Part shown: positions 43,283-52,857 of the stretch, piece after piece
How the letters are laid out: every line of letters begins with the position of its first letter
Position numbering within the stretch: the first letter of the stretch is position 1
From: Candidatus Nitrosocosmicus arcticus
GTDB lineage: Archaea > Thermoproteota > Nitrososphaeria > Nitrososphaerales > Nitrososphaeraceae
DNA length: 64,000 nt
Assembly: GCF_007826885.1 (NCBI RefSeq)
Contig: NZ_ML675578.1
Span: 1 to 64,000 of the forward strand
Direction of reading: 5' to 3'
The notes under the pieces: model-generated
The model's input: only the letters and a program-made list of their open reading frames with translations
Databases searched by the model: none
Told to the model about the DNA's origin: nothing
Made by a program: the position numbers and the translations under genes

Positions 43283-44287
43283 TTACTCTACCTTCTCTTG
43301 TGGCCACATCATTTTCCTCAAATCTTTGCCAACTCTTTCAATTTCATGATTCTCTAATTCCTGAAGCATCAGACTAAAAGCCGATTTTTTCTCTTTCTTG
43401 TAGTTGTTGACCCACTCGGTTGCAAACTGCCCTGATTGGATCTCCGTTAAAACATCCTTCATTTTTGCTTTAGAGTCTTCATCAATGACACGTATTCCTC
43501 TAGTAAGCCCGCCATATCTTGCAGTTTCACTGACTCTATTGTACATACCTGTAATCCCATACTTTTGTATGAGATCCACAATTAATTTTAATTCGTGCAA
43601 GCACTCGAAATAGGCTATTTCTGGCTGATAGCCTGCTTCTACTAGTGTTTCAAAAGACTTGAGGATCATCTGGTGAACCCCACCGCATAAATCGACTTGC
43701 TCCCCAAACCAATCAGTTTCAACTTCTTCTTTAAATGTGGTTTCCAAAACGCCTGGCTTTGTGCTCCCAATTGCTTTGGCTAGTGCAAGAGTTTTTTCCC
43801 AAGCTTTTTTTGTATAATCCTGATGTACCGCAACGAGCGAAGGAGTCCCAAACCCATCCAGATACAGTTCGCGTACTCGTTGACCTGGTCCTTTTGGTGC
43901 AATCATTATGACGTCAATATTATTGGGAGGATCAATCCACTTCCAATGAATAGCGGCGCCGTGTGAAAAACTGATCGCCTTATTTTGTGTCAAATACGGA
44001 GCGATTTCGTTTTTGAAAGTCGCCTCTTGTTCCATGTCTGGAATTAGTATATGTATAATATCAGACTCTTTAACTGCATCACTGACGCTTTTTACTTTGT
44101 GATTTTCATTTTGTGCTTTTGCCCAGGTCTTCCCGTTTGGGCGCAATCCAACACAAACATCCAGGCCTGAATCTTTCATATTAGAAGCTTGTGCTGCACC
44201 TTGAATACCGTAACCGATGACAGCAATCTTTAGATTTTTTAATGGATCTAAAGAGACCTCATTATCAAGCCATCTCCTTATTGTCAT
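43283..44287 (-). CDS. ilvC: Ketol-acid reductoisomerase
   Basis: Second step of valine/isoleucine synthesis: rearranges and reduces acetolactate with NADPH. A class I enzyme, 334 residues, with the Rossmann motif AVIGYGIQGAAQASNM near the N-terminus and the DxxxE-type metal sites of the knotted domain (ETDWFGEQVDLCGG and ECLHELKLIVDLI). The RP and KTWA residues after the second strand (GLRPNGKTWAKA) suggest NADP preference. It stands alone on the minus strand, convergent with the B12 mutase subunit. The other branched-chain genes are not here. Confidence 0.96.
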   Translation of the reverse strand: MTIRRWLDNEVSLDPLKNLKIAVIGYGIQGAAQASNMKDSGLDVCVGLRPNGKTWAKAQNENHKVKSVSDAVKESDIIHILIPDMEQEATFKNEIAPYLTQNKAISFSHGAAIHWKWIDPPNNIDVIMIAPKGPGQRVRELYLDGFGTPSLVAVHQDYTKKAWEKTLALAKAIGSTKPGVLETTFKEEVETDWFGEQVDLCGGVHQMILKSFETLVEAGYQPEIAYFECLHELKLIVDLIQKYGITGMYNRVSETARYGGLTRGIRVIDEDSKAKMKDVLTEIQSGQFATEWVNNYKKEKKSAFSLMLQELENHEIERVGKDLRKMMWPQEKVE

Positions 44288-44349
44288 GACTTAAAATAAA
44301 AATGAAATCATATATGTTCTTATTGATTCAGATAGATTCGTTAAATAAT

Positions 44350-45309
44350 TCAATTGTTTAAAAACCTGTAGAGCAAATCATAAGAGTAGTCAATATCAAT
44401 TTGCTTCTTGATATTTTTTTTTGTATTGATAACGAGGTGCCGCAAATATTTTTCGTCTTTTTGTTCCACTTTCTTTGATATCCTGTCATAGATCTTGCCA
44501 TACTTTTTGATTATTTCAATTGATTTGTCGCTACCTAAAAACAGGTTCAAGAAAAGTGGCGCATCGTCGGTTAATATACTCTCACTAAGTAACGATTGAA
44601 TTCTATATGAACTACCTGCTAACTGCTTTAAAAACTTTAGCAAATCTTTTTCCCTTTTCAGTGTTTTACTAGTTGAAATTTCAATCAAAAGTTTCGAGAA
44701 AACAAGATTAATAAAATAAATTAAACTAATGAGAATAGCCACGAGAGTATCGTGTTTTTCTGGAGTATCAATTAGAATTATTTTATATTTTGGGAATAAG
44801 CTATTCAAGATTCTTGATTCCCTTCTGATACTAATTAAATTCAGGGGCACATGTATTATAATATTACTTGAAGAACTAACTTGAGCCCCTGGCCCAAACA
44901 TTGGATGAATACAAAGGAATCTCAAATTACTGTATTTTAGTGAAATACTTGACATATACTTATGAATAGAGTCTTTTACCGAAGAAATTTCAATAATAGT
45001 TGTTCCTGGTCTTAATATCATAATATATTTATCAAGGATCTTAAGTGTTTCCTTAATTGGAGTACACAATATTATTATATTTGACTCCTCAACAAACTTA
45101 GTGAAACTCTCGGAAGTATACACATTCTCGAATTCTGATATTTTAGAGTAACTAATCCTATTAACGTCAACTAGAAAGATCTTTTCTATTCTGATCGTTT
45201 TTTTGCTTAAATATTGATGATCAGGTTGCTCTTTACGTAGATTAATAAAATAATCAAAAAACCATTTTCCCATTCTCCCAGCAGCTCCAACAATTAATAC
45301 GTTTGACAT
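44350..45309 (-). CDS. tyrA: Prephenate dehydrogenase
   Basis: Converts prephenate to 4-hydroxyphenylpyruvate for tyrosine. The opening VLIVGAAGRMGKWFFDYF is a Rossmann motif, followed by IILCTPIKETLKIL, EISSVKDS and CIHPMFGPGA, all typical of TyrA. 319 residues. It is the last gene of the minus-strand aromatic cluster (44-57 kb), 46 nt after the chorismate mutase-aminotransferase gene. No prephenate dehydratase gene appears in the window, so phenylalanine synthesis must use a gene elsewhere. Confidence 0.93.
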   Translation of the reverse strand: MSNVLIVGAAGRMGKWFFDYFINLRKEQPDHQYLSKKTIRIEKIFLVDVNRISYSKISEFENVYTSESFTKFVEESNIIILCTPIKETLKILDKYIMILRPGTTIIEISSVKDSIHKYMSSISLKYSNLRFLCIHPMFGPGAQVSSSSNIIIHVPLNLISIRRESRILNSLFPKYKIILIDTPEKHDTLVAILISLIYFINLVFSKLLIEISTSKTLKREKDLLKFLKQLAGSSYRIQSLLSESILTDDAPLFLNLFLGSDKSIEIIKKYGKIYDRISKKVEQKDEKYLRHLVINTKKNIKKQIDIDYSYDLLYRFLNN

Positions 45310-45355
45310 TTTGATTTTTCAGGTCACAGTGGACAAGATTCTTAAAAAATATTTG

Positions 45356-46870
45356 CTAGAGTTTACCAACCAAGTTACTAATGATCTCTAGACCTTCATT
45401 CATTTTCTTTTCCTCTAAACAGGTAGATAATCTTATGTAATTAGAATAATTTGATCCGAACCCGCTTCCTGGTGCAACGGCTACCCCATGATTTAATAAC
45501 AGCTCTACAAGTTTCAAGTCAGTTAGATTTAAATCATTACTGATCCTTGCAAAAACATACATTGCTCCTTCGGGGAGAGTGAATTCGAAGGGTAATTTTT
45601 TCAAATATTTACACATTATATCTAATCGCTTCTGTATTGTCCTGTTATTATTTTCAGGATCCGAATTCAGCGCACCTAATGCACAAAATTGCATTGGCTC
45701 CGCTACTGATGTTAAAGCCAATGCTTGTATTTTGATAATTTTATTGATTAACTGGTTATCTCTAGAATATGCATAACCTACCCTCAATCCAGTCATCGCG
45801 AATGTTTTTGAAAAAGATCCTACTAGTATTGATTTGTCATAGTCGAAATTAATAACGCTCTGAAAAGGTTTGTAAGCGTAATTAGAATACACTTCATCAC
45901 TGAGTACATAAATATCTTTTTCGCGAGCTATATCTATTATTTTCTTGTGTGTTTTATTACTTAGGATTTTACCTGTGGGATTATTTGGATAATTTAGACA
46001 AATTATTTTAGTATTAATATTAATTTGATTTTCTATTTCAGAAATATCAGGCTCCCAATTCTGTTCCAAGTTTGTCTTTACTATCCTAGTCTTTACGCCT
46101 AGATAATTTGCACAATCATTGCAAGCAGGCCAAGCCGGTTCAATCGTAATTATTTCATCACCAGGACTCAACAGGGCAGAGAACGCACAAAATATTCCGA
46201 ACCTACCTCCCGGGGTAACAATTATTTTGTTAGGATCTATAGGTTCAAAAATATCGTAGCCATTTTTAGTTGAAAACTCAGAAATATAATTTGACAAACC
46301 TATGCGCAAATCTTTGATACCGGCAGTTTGAGTGTAATGAAACTTGCGCATTTCATATATCTTGGCTAGTTCATTCTTGACTTCTATAGGAGGTAGAAAA
46401 TCAGGTTCTCCCACTTCCATATGTATTATTTTGAATCCTTGTAACTCAAGATTTTTTGCTGCATTAAAGACATCTAAATGAGATTTAATTTCAAATTTGT
46501 GAACCCCATTATCATTCTTCACAACAGTGGACACAGAGAACTGGGCAGGAGAATTGTTGGTAGGATTCATTTTTTCTTGGCTAACTTTTATCTGATTTTT
46601 TTCCAATTTCTGGATTCTGATTGATTCGTTGATTAACATGTTAACAATCCTTCCAGAAAATTCTGGATCTAAATTTAAATATTTTGAGTTACTAAACAAG
46701 TAGCTCTTGATCCCTAATTCCACCTTATCGTCAATAATATCTAAATCTAAATTGGTCTTTATTGTTCCGATTTTTCTTGCAATCTCCATCCTTTGATTAA
46801 CAAGCTTCATAATCTGGTTTGTAATTTCTTTCATATCATTTCTCAAGATATTGACTTCTTCTATTGACAT
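45356..46870 (-). CDS. Chorismate mutase fused to a class I/II aminotransferase
   Basis: A 504-residue fusion. Residues 1-95 are an AroQ-type chorismate mutase (chorismate to prephenate) with the characteristic helix LRNDMKEITNQIMKLVNQRMEIARKIGTIK, carrying R10, R27 and K38. After a low-complexity linker (96-120), residues about 125-504 are a fold-type I PLP aminotransferase: MEVGEPDF, EPAWPAC, NYPNNPTG (N293-G300), and the PLP lysine K355 in GSFSKTFAMTG. It probably transaminates the product of the mutase/dehydrogenase branch. It lies 10 nt after aroC and before tyrA, as expected for aromatic amino acids. The exact amino-acid substrate is not readable. Confidence 0.9.
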   Translation of the reverse strand: MSIEEVNILRNDMKEITNQIMKLVNQRMEIARKIGTIKTNLDLDIIDDKVELGIKSYLFSNSKYLNLDPEFSGRIVNMLINESIRIQKLEKNQIKVSQEKMNPTNNSPAQFSVSTVVKNDNGVHKFEIKSHLDVFNAAKNLELQGFKIIHMEVGEPDFLPPIEVKNELAKIYEMRKFHYTQTAGIKDLRIGLSNYISEFSTKNGYDIFEPIDPNKIIVTPGGRFGIFCAFSALLSPGDEIITIEPAWPACNDCANYLGVKTRIVKTNLEQNWEPDISEIENQININTKIICLNYPNNPTGKILSNKTHKKIIDIAREKDIYVLSDEVYSNYAYKPFQSVINFDYDKSILVGSFSKTFAMTGLRVGYAYSRDNQLINKIIKIQALALTSVAEPMQFCALGALNSDPENNNRTIQKRLDIMCKYLKKLPFEFTLPEGAMYVFARISNDLNLTDLKLVELLLNHGVAVAPGSGFGSNYSNYIRLSTCLEEKKMNEGLEIISNLVGKL

Positions 46871-46880
46871 TCCCGACTAC

Positions 46881-47990
46881 CTACTTTATTACTCTAGGTA
46901 TGAGATTAGATTTAAAACAACTATCTAGCACCACAATGGCAGCAATACTATCTACTACAGGTGGCGCTCTGGGAACCACACACGGATCATGTCTCCCTGT
47001 TACAATTAATGGAGATTCGCTCATATCTTTCAAATTTACAGTCTTCTGAGGTCGCGCTATAGAAGCAGCGGGTTTAAAGGCGACCCTAAACACCAGGGGC
47101 ATCCCATCAGTAATCCCTCCTAGTATCCCACCAGATTTGTTTGTTTCAGTAATAATGTGACCAGTGGATTTATCAATTACAAATGAATCATTATTTTCAG
47201 ACCCTTTCATTGATGATCCTCTAAATCCAGATCCGAATTCAAGTCCTTTTACTGCAGGAATACTAAAAATCCCTTTTGATAATTCAGATTCTATCGATTC
47301 AAAAATCGGCTCTCCCAATCCTACAGGCACGCCTCGTACTAAGCATTCAATAATTCCCCCTAATGAATCGCCTTCCCTTCTAGCAGACAATATCGAATCC
47401 TTCATTCTCAATGCTGTATTAGGGTCAGGACATCGAACATCATTCAAATATCTGTTTTTAGATAGTGTATCAAAAGAAATGTCCTCAGAATCCATAGTTA
47501 TATCCCCAATTGATTTAGTGAAACTTATTATTTCAATATTTAAGTAGTTCTTCAATATTTTCAAGGCTACTGCTCCCCCCATCGCTATAGTCGCCGTTAA
47601 TCTGCCTGAAAATCGTCCGCTTCCCCTAAAGTCATTAAATCCACCATATTTTACATAAGCCGTATAGTCAGCATGACCAGGTCTAGGCTTTGACTGGAAT
47701 TCGTCATATGAACGAGAATCTGAATCCTTGTTCCAAATAATCATACAAATCGGTGCACCAGTCGTGAACCCCTTGAAGACACCTGATAGTATTTCAACTG
47801 TGTCAGTCTCTTTTCTTTGGGTGGTAATGATTGATTGTCCAGGTTTCCTTAAATCAAGTAGTGGCTGAACATCGGCCTCTGACAGATGTAATCCGGCTGG
47901 ACAGCCATCGATGATAGCTCCTATACATTTGCCATGACTTTCACCGAAACTTGACACAGTAAAGTGAATCCCAAGCGTATTTGATGGCAT
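46881..47990 (-). CDS. aroC: Chorismate synthase
   Basis: The last common step to chorismate, removing phosphate from EPSP with reduced FMN. The three family signatures are visible: GESHGKCIGAIIDGCPAG near the N-terminus, GRFSGRLTATIAMGG (with RGSGRFSGR), and RHDPCVVPRAPPV at the C-terminus. 369 residues is a normal length. It sits between aroA (102 nt upstream) and the mutase-aminotransferase fusion (10 nt downstream), all on the minus strand. Confidence 0.97.
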   Translation of the reverse strand: MPSNTLGIHFTVSSFGESHGKCIGAIIDGCPAGLHLSEADVQPLLDLRKPGQSIITTQRKETDTVEILSGVFKGFTTGAPICMIIWNKDSDSRSYDEFQSKPRPGHADYTAYVKYGGFNDFRGSGRFSGRLTATIAMGGAVALKILKNYLNIEIISFTKSIGDITMDSEDISFDTLSKNRYLNDVRCPDPNTALRMKDSILSARREGDSLGGIIECLVRGVPVGLGEPIFESIESELSKGIFSIPAVKGLEFGSGFRGSSMKGSENNDSFVIDKSTGHIITETNKSGGILGGITDGMPLVFRVAFKPAASIARPQKTVNLKDMSESPLIVTGRHDPCVVPRAPPVVDSIAAIVVLDSCFKSNLIPRVIK

Positions 47991-48092
47991 GAATAAATTA
48001 GTAGTTGAAATTCTGATATATTATTATTCTTAATAATTATCACGTACCTGAAAGATCATTCCTTGGTCGCCCACCAGGCAAATTCGATAATT

Positions 48093-49577
48093 TCAAGGTA
48101 CCAAATACTCAATTTGAGCACCAATTCCTCGCAACTCACCTACGAAAGTTGGAAATGATACCTCAACAGAATCGGCGCTATCAATAATCGAACGCTCTGT
48201 AGATAACCCGGCTATAGTAAAAGCCATAAAAAGTCTATGATCGTCAAAGGAATTGATAACCGCGCTCCTTAATTCAACTGGAGGGCGAATAGTAATAGAA
48301 TCGTTTTCTTCTTTTATCTGAGCACCAAATTTTATTAACTGAGAGGAAATATTAGAAACCCTGTCAGTTTCCTTGTATCTTGCATGAGACACACCAGTTA
48401 TTGTTGTCTTATTTTTAGCCTTAAGAGACAAAATTGCTACCACAGGAAGTAAATCAGGGGTTCCGACTAAATCAAAATTACCCCCGTCTAATTTGGTCGA
48501 TCCATCTATTTTAGCTACTCCTTTGCTCCTGTCGACTTCAATTCTGCCTCCCATTTTTTTGATAATGTTGATTATTTCCATATCTCCCTGCGGCATGTTA
48601 AAATCCAAGTTCTTTATCACCAATTCACCTCCTGACAATATGGCTGCTGATAATAACAATGCTGCAGTTGAGAAATCACCTGGTACTCGAAATGTTTGGG
48701 GTGTGTAATCATATTCGACTGGTAGCCTATAAGATTCTGAGATGGATTTGACTAGTTTATTTTGCTCTTTTGAAGTTTGTACTTTATCAACCAAACTTGT
48801 GGAAAAGTTTTCATTTGTTAAATTCTCTACTGTGACACCAAATTTTTTCATCATAAATATTGTTGAATCTATATAAGGCTTAGAAACTTGGTTACCTAAG
48901 ACTTGAATTGTAATTGGTGTATGAGAATAAATTCCAGAGAGGAGAATAGATGATATAAATTGACTAGATATCTCTCCACTTATCTGCGTTGTTCCTCCCT
49001 TTATGCCGCCACCCTTCACAACCAGTGGAGGAAAGTACCTGAGATTTGTGGAAAAACAATTCACCCCCAGTTGATTTAAGGCTTTAATAAGATCACCCAT
49101 GGGTCTTTTCCGAAGACTCTTGTCGCCTGTTAAAATGCTATAGCCGTCATTTACCAGAGAACACATTGAAGCAGCCAGTCTGATCGTCGTACCTGAGTTG
49201 TCAGCAAACAATACATCATCTGGAGTTTTAAAGCCGCTCCTTCCTCCATTGCTTTCTACTATAAGATCTTGTGTGCTAGAAAGGTTAGTACCCCCATTCT
49301 GTTTAGTCCTTGTTAAAAGATCAGTTGGAAAATTTTCTAGATTATCCACCTCAGATGCCTGTGGATCAGTAGACTTATTTTTAAAACTACTAACGTTTAC
49401 TCCCAACATTTTAATGCAATTTATCGAGGCCAGTGTATCTCTGGAAAGTAGTACATTCTTTATGTGCGATTTACCGGAAGTGAGGCTTGAAATCAATATT
49501 GCTCGGTGGCTATAACTTTTGCTAGGTGGACAAATAACTTCACCGAATAGCCGGGATTTTTTTACTTTTATTTCCAC
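48093..49577 (-). CDS. aroA: 3-Phosphoshikimate 1-carboxyvinyltransferase (EPSP synthase)
   Basis: Adds the enolpyruvyl group of PEP to shikimate 3-phosphate. The core motifs are PPSKSYSHRA (K20, S21, R25), ADNSGTTIRL (about 125-134) and RVPGDFSTAALLL. At 494 residues it is about 60 longer than usual because of two low-complexity insertions: about 65-110 (rich in Asn, Ser, Thr, Asp) and about 253-285 (ENFSTSLVDKVQTSKEQNK). Both lie between, not inside, the conserved blocks, so the enzyme should be active. Part of the reaction-ordered cluster, between the shikimate kinase gene and aroC. Confidence 0.95.
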   Translation of the reverse strand: MEIKVKKSRLFGEVICPPSKSYSHRAILISSLTSGKSHIKNVLLSRDTLASINCIKMLGVNVSSFKNKSTDPQASEVDNLENFPTDLLTRTKQNGGTNLSSTQDLIVESNGGRSGFKTPDDVLFADNSGTTIRLAASMCSLVNDGYSILTGDKSLRKRPMGDLIKALNQLGVNCFSTNLRYFPPLVVKGGGIKGGTTQISGEISSQFISSILLSGIYSHTPITIQVLGNQVSKPYIDSTIFMMKKFGVTVENLTNENFSTSLVDKVQTSKEQNKLVKSISESYRLPVEYDYTPQTFRVPGDFSTAALLLSAAILSGGELVIKNLDFNMPQGDMEIINIIKKMGGRIEVDRSKGVAKIDGSTKLDGGNFDLVGTPDLLPVVAILSLKAKNKTTITGVSHARYKETDRVSNISSQLIKFGAQIKEENDSITIRPPVELRSAVINSFDDHRLFMAFTIAGLSTERSIIDSADSVEVSFPTFVGELRGIGAQIEYLVP

Positions 49578-49674
49578 GTAACTGACCTGCTATCTTATTC
49601 ACAGAAAATTAATATCAAGATTACTATTATAAATATCCAATTTGCGGATGTTGAAATCTACACCTCAAATGTAA

Positions 49675-50538
49675 TTATTCAACTATTGCTTTAGTGTTGT
49701 TGACTTTTGCTAGGATGATTTTCCCGTCAAATTTTTCCATCGAATTCACGAAATTTTCAACATTGTCCTTATATACTACTGCCGCCATTGCTGGCCCATT
49801 TCCTGAATGACTAATGGCTAAACAATGGTTTTCAAAAGCATTGATCATAGGTGCGTAATTATTGTATAAAACTGAATTTATTAGGACCCCGTTGAGATTC
49901 ATTGCTTTCCAATAATCACCTTTTAGCGCCAGCCTAAAGGCATGGTTAAACAAGTCTTTATGAATCCGCAATTTAAGAATTTCACCTCTAGCAACACCTG
50001 CAGGCAAATAAATAACAACAGCAAGATCATTATTTACCATGTCTCTCTTAATTATTTTTTTAAAGTGATTGTCCGTCAATATAACTCCACCATAGTAGCA
50101 AGCACAAGCATCGTCAAATGCACCAGTCATGCTCACCTTTGCCCATAAAGATGAATTGACGGCGGTGCTTAATACGGCTCTGTCATGTATCTCATCATCT
50201 AATAACTTGAAACATGCTAGAGAAATAGCATTTGAGACCGCGCTAGAGCTTTTCAATCCCCAACCAGCAGGTATTTCGGAAATTAAGCTGATAGATATGA
50301 AATGATTTTTTAAAATGCTTGCTGGCAATATACTCTTGATTATCTTATTTACAAGCTTGTCATTTACGAAATTTCTAGATATTCCATTATGACCTGGCTC
50401 AATTGATATCTTTACTTTGACTTTTTGCGAAATACCGAAAGTACAACCCTTTCCAGTTGCAATGGCATTTACTATAGATATTGCACCAAACATAGTAACA
50501 GATGCAGAAGAATTTTTCATCTTAATTTGGTTCACCAA
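49675..50538 (-). CDS. aroK: Shikimate kinase, archaeal GHMP type
   Basis: Phosphorylates shikimate. It is not the bacterial P-loop AroK but the GHMP-kinase (homoserine kinase-like) replacement found in archaea: GAISIVNAIATGKGCTFGI at the N-terminus, the glycine/serine phosphate loop IPAGWGLKSSSAVSNAISLA, and GAFDDACACYYGG. 287 residues is the usual length. It overlaps aroE by 17 nt, and aroA follows it 97 nt later. Its identity is backed by this position between the shikimate dehydrogenase and EPSP synthase genes. Confidence 0.93.
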   Translation of the reverse strand: MVNQIKMKNSSASVTMFGAISIVNAIATGKGCTFGISQKVKVKISIEPGHNGISRNFVNDKLVNKIIKSILPASILKNHFISISLISEIPAGWGLKSSSAVSNAISLACFKLLDDEIHDRAVLSTAVNSSLWAKVSMTGAFDDACACYYGGVILTDNHFKKIIKRDMVNNDLAVVIYLPAGVARGEILKLRIHKDLFNHAFRLALKGDYWKAMNLNGVLINSVLYNNYAPMINAFENHCLAISHSGNGPAMAAVVYKDNVENFVNSMEKFDGKIILAKVNNTKAIVE

Positions 50539-51418
50539 ATATTCCCAATAGTGCTTTTCTCATGACTTTTCTGGGTGCATTCATCCCTGTCCATATTTCA
50601 AATGATTTATAACCTTGATTTAGTAACATCTCATATCCAAATATTAGCTTTGCATGGGCTCTCTTTGCACACTCTAATAAATCAGTCATGATTGGTTTGT
50701 AAATTATATCAAATACTATCGATTCCTTGCCCATGGAGTCGTCCCTTAACAGACTTGTCTCGTTTTTAAGACCTACAGAAGTAGTGTTGATAATCAATTT
50801 GCTTTGTGAAGAGATTTGGGACAATTTTTTTTGATCTAAATAATCTATAGGATTGCAGTTTAATCCCAAGCTAGTACCCAACTCTATGACTTTAGACAGT
50901 TTCTGTTGATCTCTATTTACCATAAAAATTGTTTTTATACCTTTTTTTTTGGATAGTCCCACTAGTGCAGCTCTACTGGATCCGCCTGCTCCAAGTATTA
51001 AAATTTCCATCCCTTCAAAATTTGATATCCTTTCTTCAATAGGGGCCATTAATCCATATATATCTGTGTTATACCCAACAAAAATTCCGTCTTCGTTTTT
51101 AACCGTATTGACTGATCCTGCCAAAGTAGCCTCATCACTTAACCTGTCAACATAGTATGTCATTTCTACCTTGTGTGGAATGGTGACGTTGAACCCTGCA
51201 ATATTAATATCGTGCAATGATTCCACTGATTCTTTTAGTTCGTTTACTTTTACTTTAAAGGCAATGTATGAATAATTTAAATTCAAATACTTAAAAGCAG
51301 CATTATGCATTAATGGAGACAATGAATGCTCCACGGGATCTCCTATAATGCAAAAAGTCTTAGAAGATTTATCTGCGGCTACCTGTTGATTAGATACATC
51401 CACATTAACATTGCTCAT
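50522..51418 (-). CDS. aroE: Shikimate dehydrogenase
   Basis: Reduces 3-dehydroshikimate to shikimate with NADPH. The substrate pocket signature FCIIGDPVEHSLSPLMHNAAF is near the N-terminus, with the catalytic Lys of NVTIPHKVEM and the ILILGAGGSSRAALVGLS nucleotide motif; NRDQQKL after it fits NADP. 298 residues, slightly long because of about 22 extra N-terminal residues (VSNQQVAADKSSKT). Begins a tight run aroE-aroK-aroA-aroC on the minus strand. Confidence 0.95.
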   Translation of the reverse strand: MSNVNVDVSNQQVAADKSSKTFCIIGDPVEHSLSPLMHNAAFKYLNLNYSYIAFKVKVNELKESVESLHDINIAGFNVTIPHKVEMTYYVDRLSDEATLAGSVNTVKNEDGIFVGYNTDIYGLMAPIEERISNFEGMEILILGAGGSSRAALVGLSKKKGIKTIFMVNRDQQKLSKVIELGTSLGLNCNPIDYLDQKKLSQISSQSKLIINTTSVGLKNETSLLRDDSMGKESIVFDIIYKPIMTDLLECAKRAHAKLIFGYEMLLNQGYKSFEIWTGMNAPRKVMRKALLGIFGEPN

Positions 51419-52053
51419 GACTATATACAGAATAGTTTTTGAAGCATATTTATTCTAAAGCACTTTAATTATAGTTTGTCCTGTCAATTAAGAAGCTACA
51501 TTCCAAATTAGCAGTTAAGACCGTGTTGAAATGGTTGAATCTTTAGACATTACCATAATTCATTATTTCAATTATTTGCACCCCACAGAACAATATCAAG
51601 TCAAGTTCTATCAATGCCTTTTTTCCAATTGTTTTTCAATTTACATTGTTTCTTCACCATTTCCACCTACCAACCATTTGATGGGTGGATGATTAGGCCT
51701 CAGTAGAGACTGTAATTTTCTTATTAACATCACAAAATATCGTGGGAGGCAATAGACGGCCATTTTTGCCTTATATAAGCGACAGGATGTGATCCTATGT
51801 ATGATTATCATAAACCCTAAATCCAATTCAAATAGAATATGATCGATACTTTATTCTCTAAAGTATCTTTAAAGACTTAACCTGTAAATATCCACTTATT
51901 TCAATTTGTAACGGTGATTGATTCTGTAACGAATCCTATCGTGGAAACTGGAGCAAATTGTGGAACGATATCTATATAGGTGATTGGAATAAGCTGAAAT
52001 CCATAAAAGGGTAAAAGGGTAATATAATAGTTCTAATCTTTTGATATTTTTGA
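51419..52053. other. Long intergenic stretch inside the aromatic cluster
   Basis: 635 bases between aroE and aroD on the minus strand. A palindromic TATA element (CTTATATAAG, 51770-51779) occurs near the middle and could drive either strand. A 40-codon ATG frame follows it on the minus strand (about 51641-51763) but lies too close to the element to be leaderless and has no family resemblance. The left 100 bases probably hold the aroE promoter (TTATTCTAAAGC, ACTTTAATTATAG). No tRNA or strong hairpin seen. Confidence 0.4.
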
Positions 52054-52776
52054 TTAAACCAGTTTGCTTTTAAACAATTTATTAATTGATTTCATTTGGT
52101 CTATTGACAATTGACCTGGGGCCAAAGCAGCACCAATAGACGCGTAAGTGAATGGGGCATCCCCAACCACTGTACATAAAACTCTACTTAATACACCCAA
52201 TTCACCCATTGCAAAAGCAATCAAGTTAATATGCGTATCAATTGATCGATATATCATTAATATCTTGATTGAATCGTCTATGGTTCTTGCAGTAGTGACT
52301 ATTTTTACAAAAGGGCTGTAAATTGTCATGTTTTTTACTTGTTCTAAGAGGTGATCAAATTCAGGAGTATGCGAAAAATCATGCCAACTTACTAAAATTT
52401 GGGTATTTTCATTTTCAACCAGATCGGCGATAGAGTCGTTATTAGAAATTAAATTGTATTCGATATCTACAAAGAGTGGTTTTCTCTGAATAAATTTTGT
52501 TATTATATCGGCCCTTTTCTTAGGATCATTTGAAAATTTGCCGCCTTCATTCTCAGGTCTGATTGTGTAAATACATTTGGCCTTATATATTGACAAAATA
52601 TCTAGATAATGATCTAAATTTTCGAAACTGCTAAGGTAATCAAATCTACATTCAATAATATCCACCCCCTTATTTAGCGCCTCATCTATTTTACTTACGG
52701 TCATTACCAAATCTTCACTACTATCGATATCCTTCGTGATAGGAATGGATGCACATAATTTTCTATGGGTAGACAA
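52054..52776 (-). CDS. aroD: 3-Dehydroquinate dehydratase, type I
   Basis: Removes water from 3-dehydroquinate through a Schiff base. A TIM-barrel enzyme with IIECRFDYLSSF at the substrate strand, VDIEYNLI, the catalytic His in VSWHDFSHTP and the Schiff-base lysine in FVKIVTTA. 240 residues. ASIGAALAPGQLSI near the end is a family signature. It lies 81 nt after tatC on the minus strand and starts the dehydratase-to-dehydrogenase part of the cluster. Confidence 0.93.
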   Translation of the reverse strand: MSTHRKLCASIPITKDIDSSEDLVMTVSKIDEALNKGVDIIECRFDYLSSFENLDHYLDILSIYKAKCIYTIRPENEGGKFSNDPKKRADIITKFIQRKPLFVDIEYNLISNNDSIADLVENENTQILVSWHDFSHTPEFDHLLEQVKNMTIYSPFVKIVTTARTIDDSIKILMIYRSIDTHINLIAFAMGELGVLSRVLCTVVGDAPFTYASIGAALAPGQLSIDQMKSINKLFKSKLV

Positions 52777-52857
52777 GATTAGATGAATAAAGAACTAGCA
52801 TGATATTTTTATGTCTTTCTCCCTGAACACATACTTTGACAAGGTTTGGTGGATTTC

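Noticed and set aside
51641-51826. 61-codon minus-strand frame in the long aro gap
   Set aside because: No clear start site, no motif and unremarkable composition. Kept only as a note in the gap entry.
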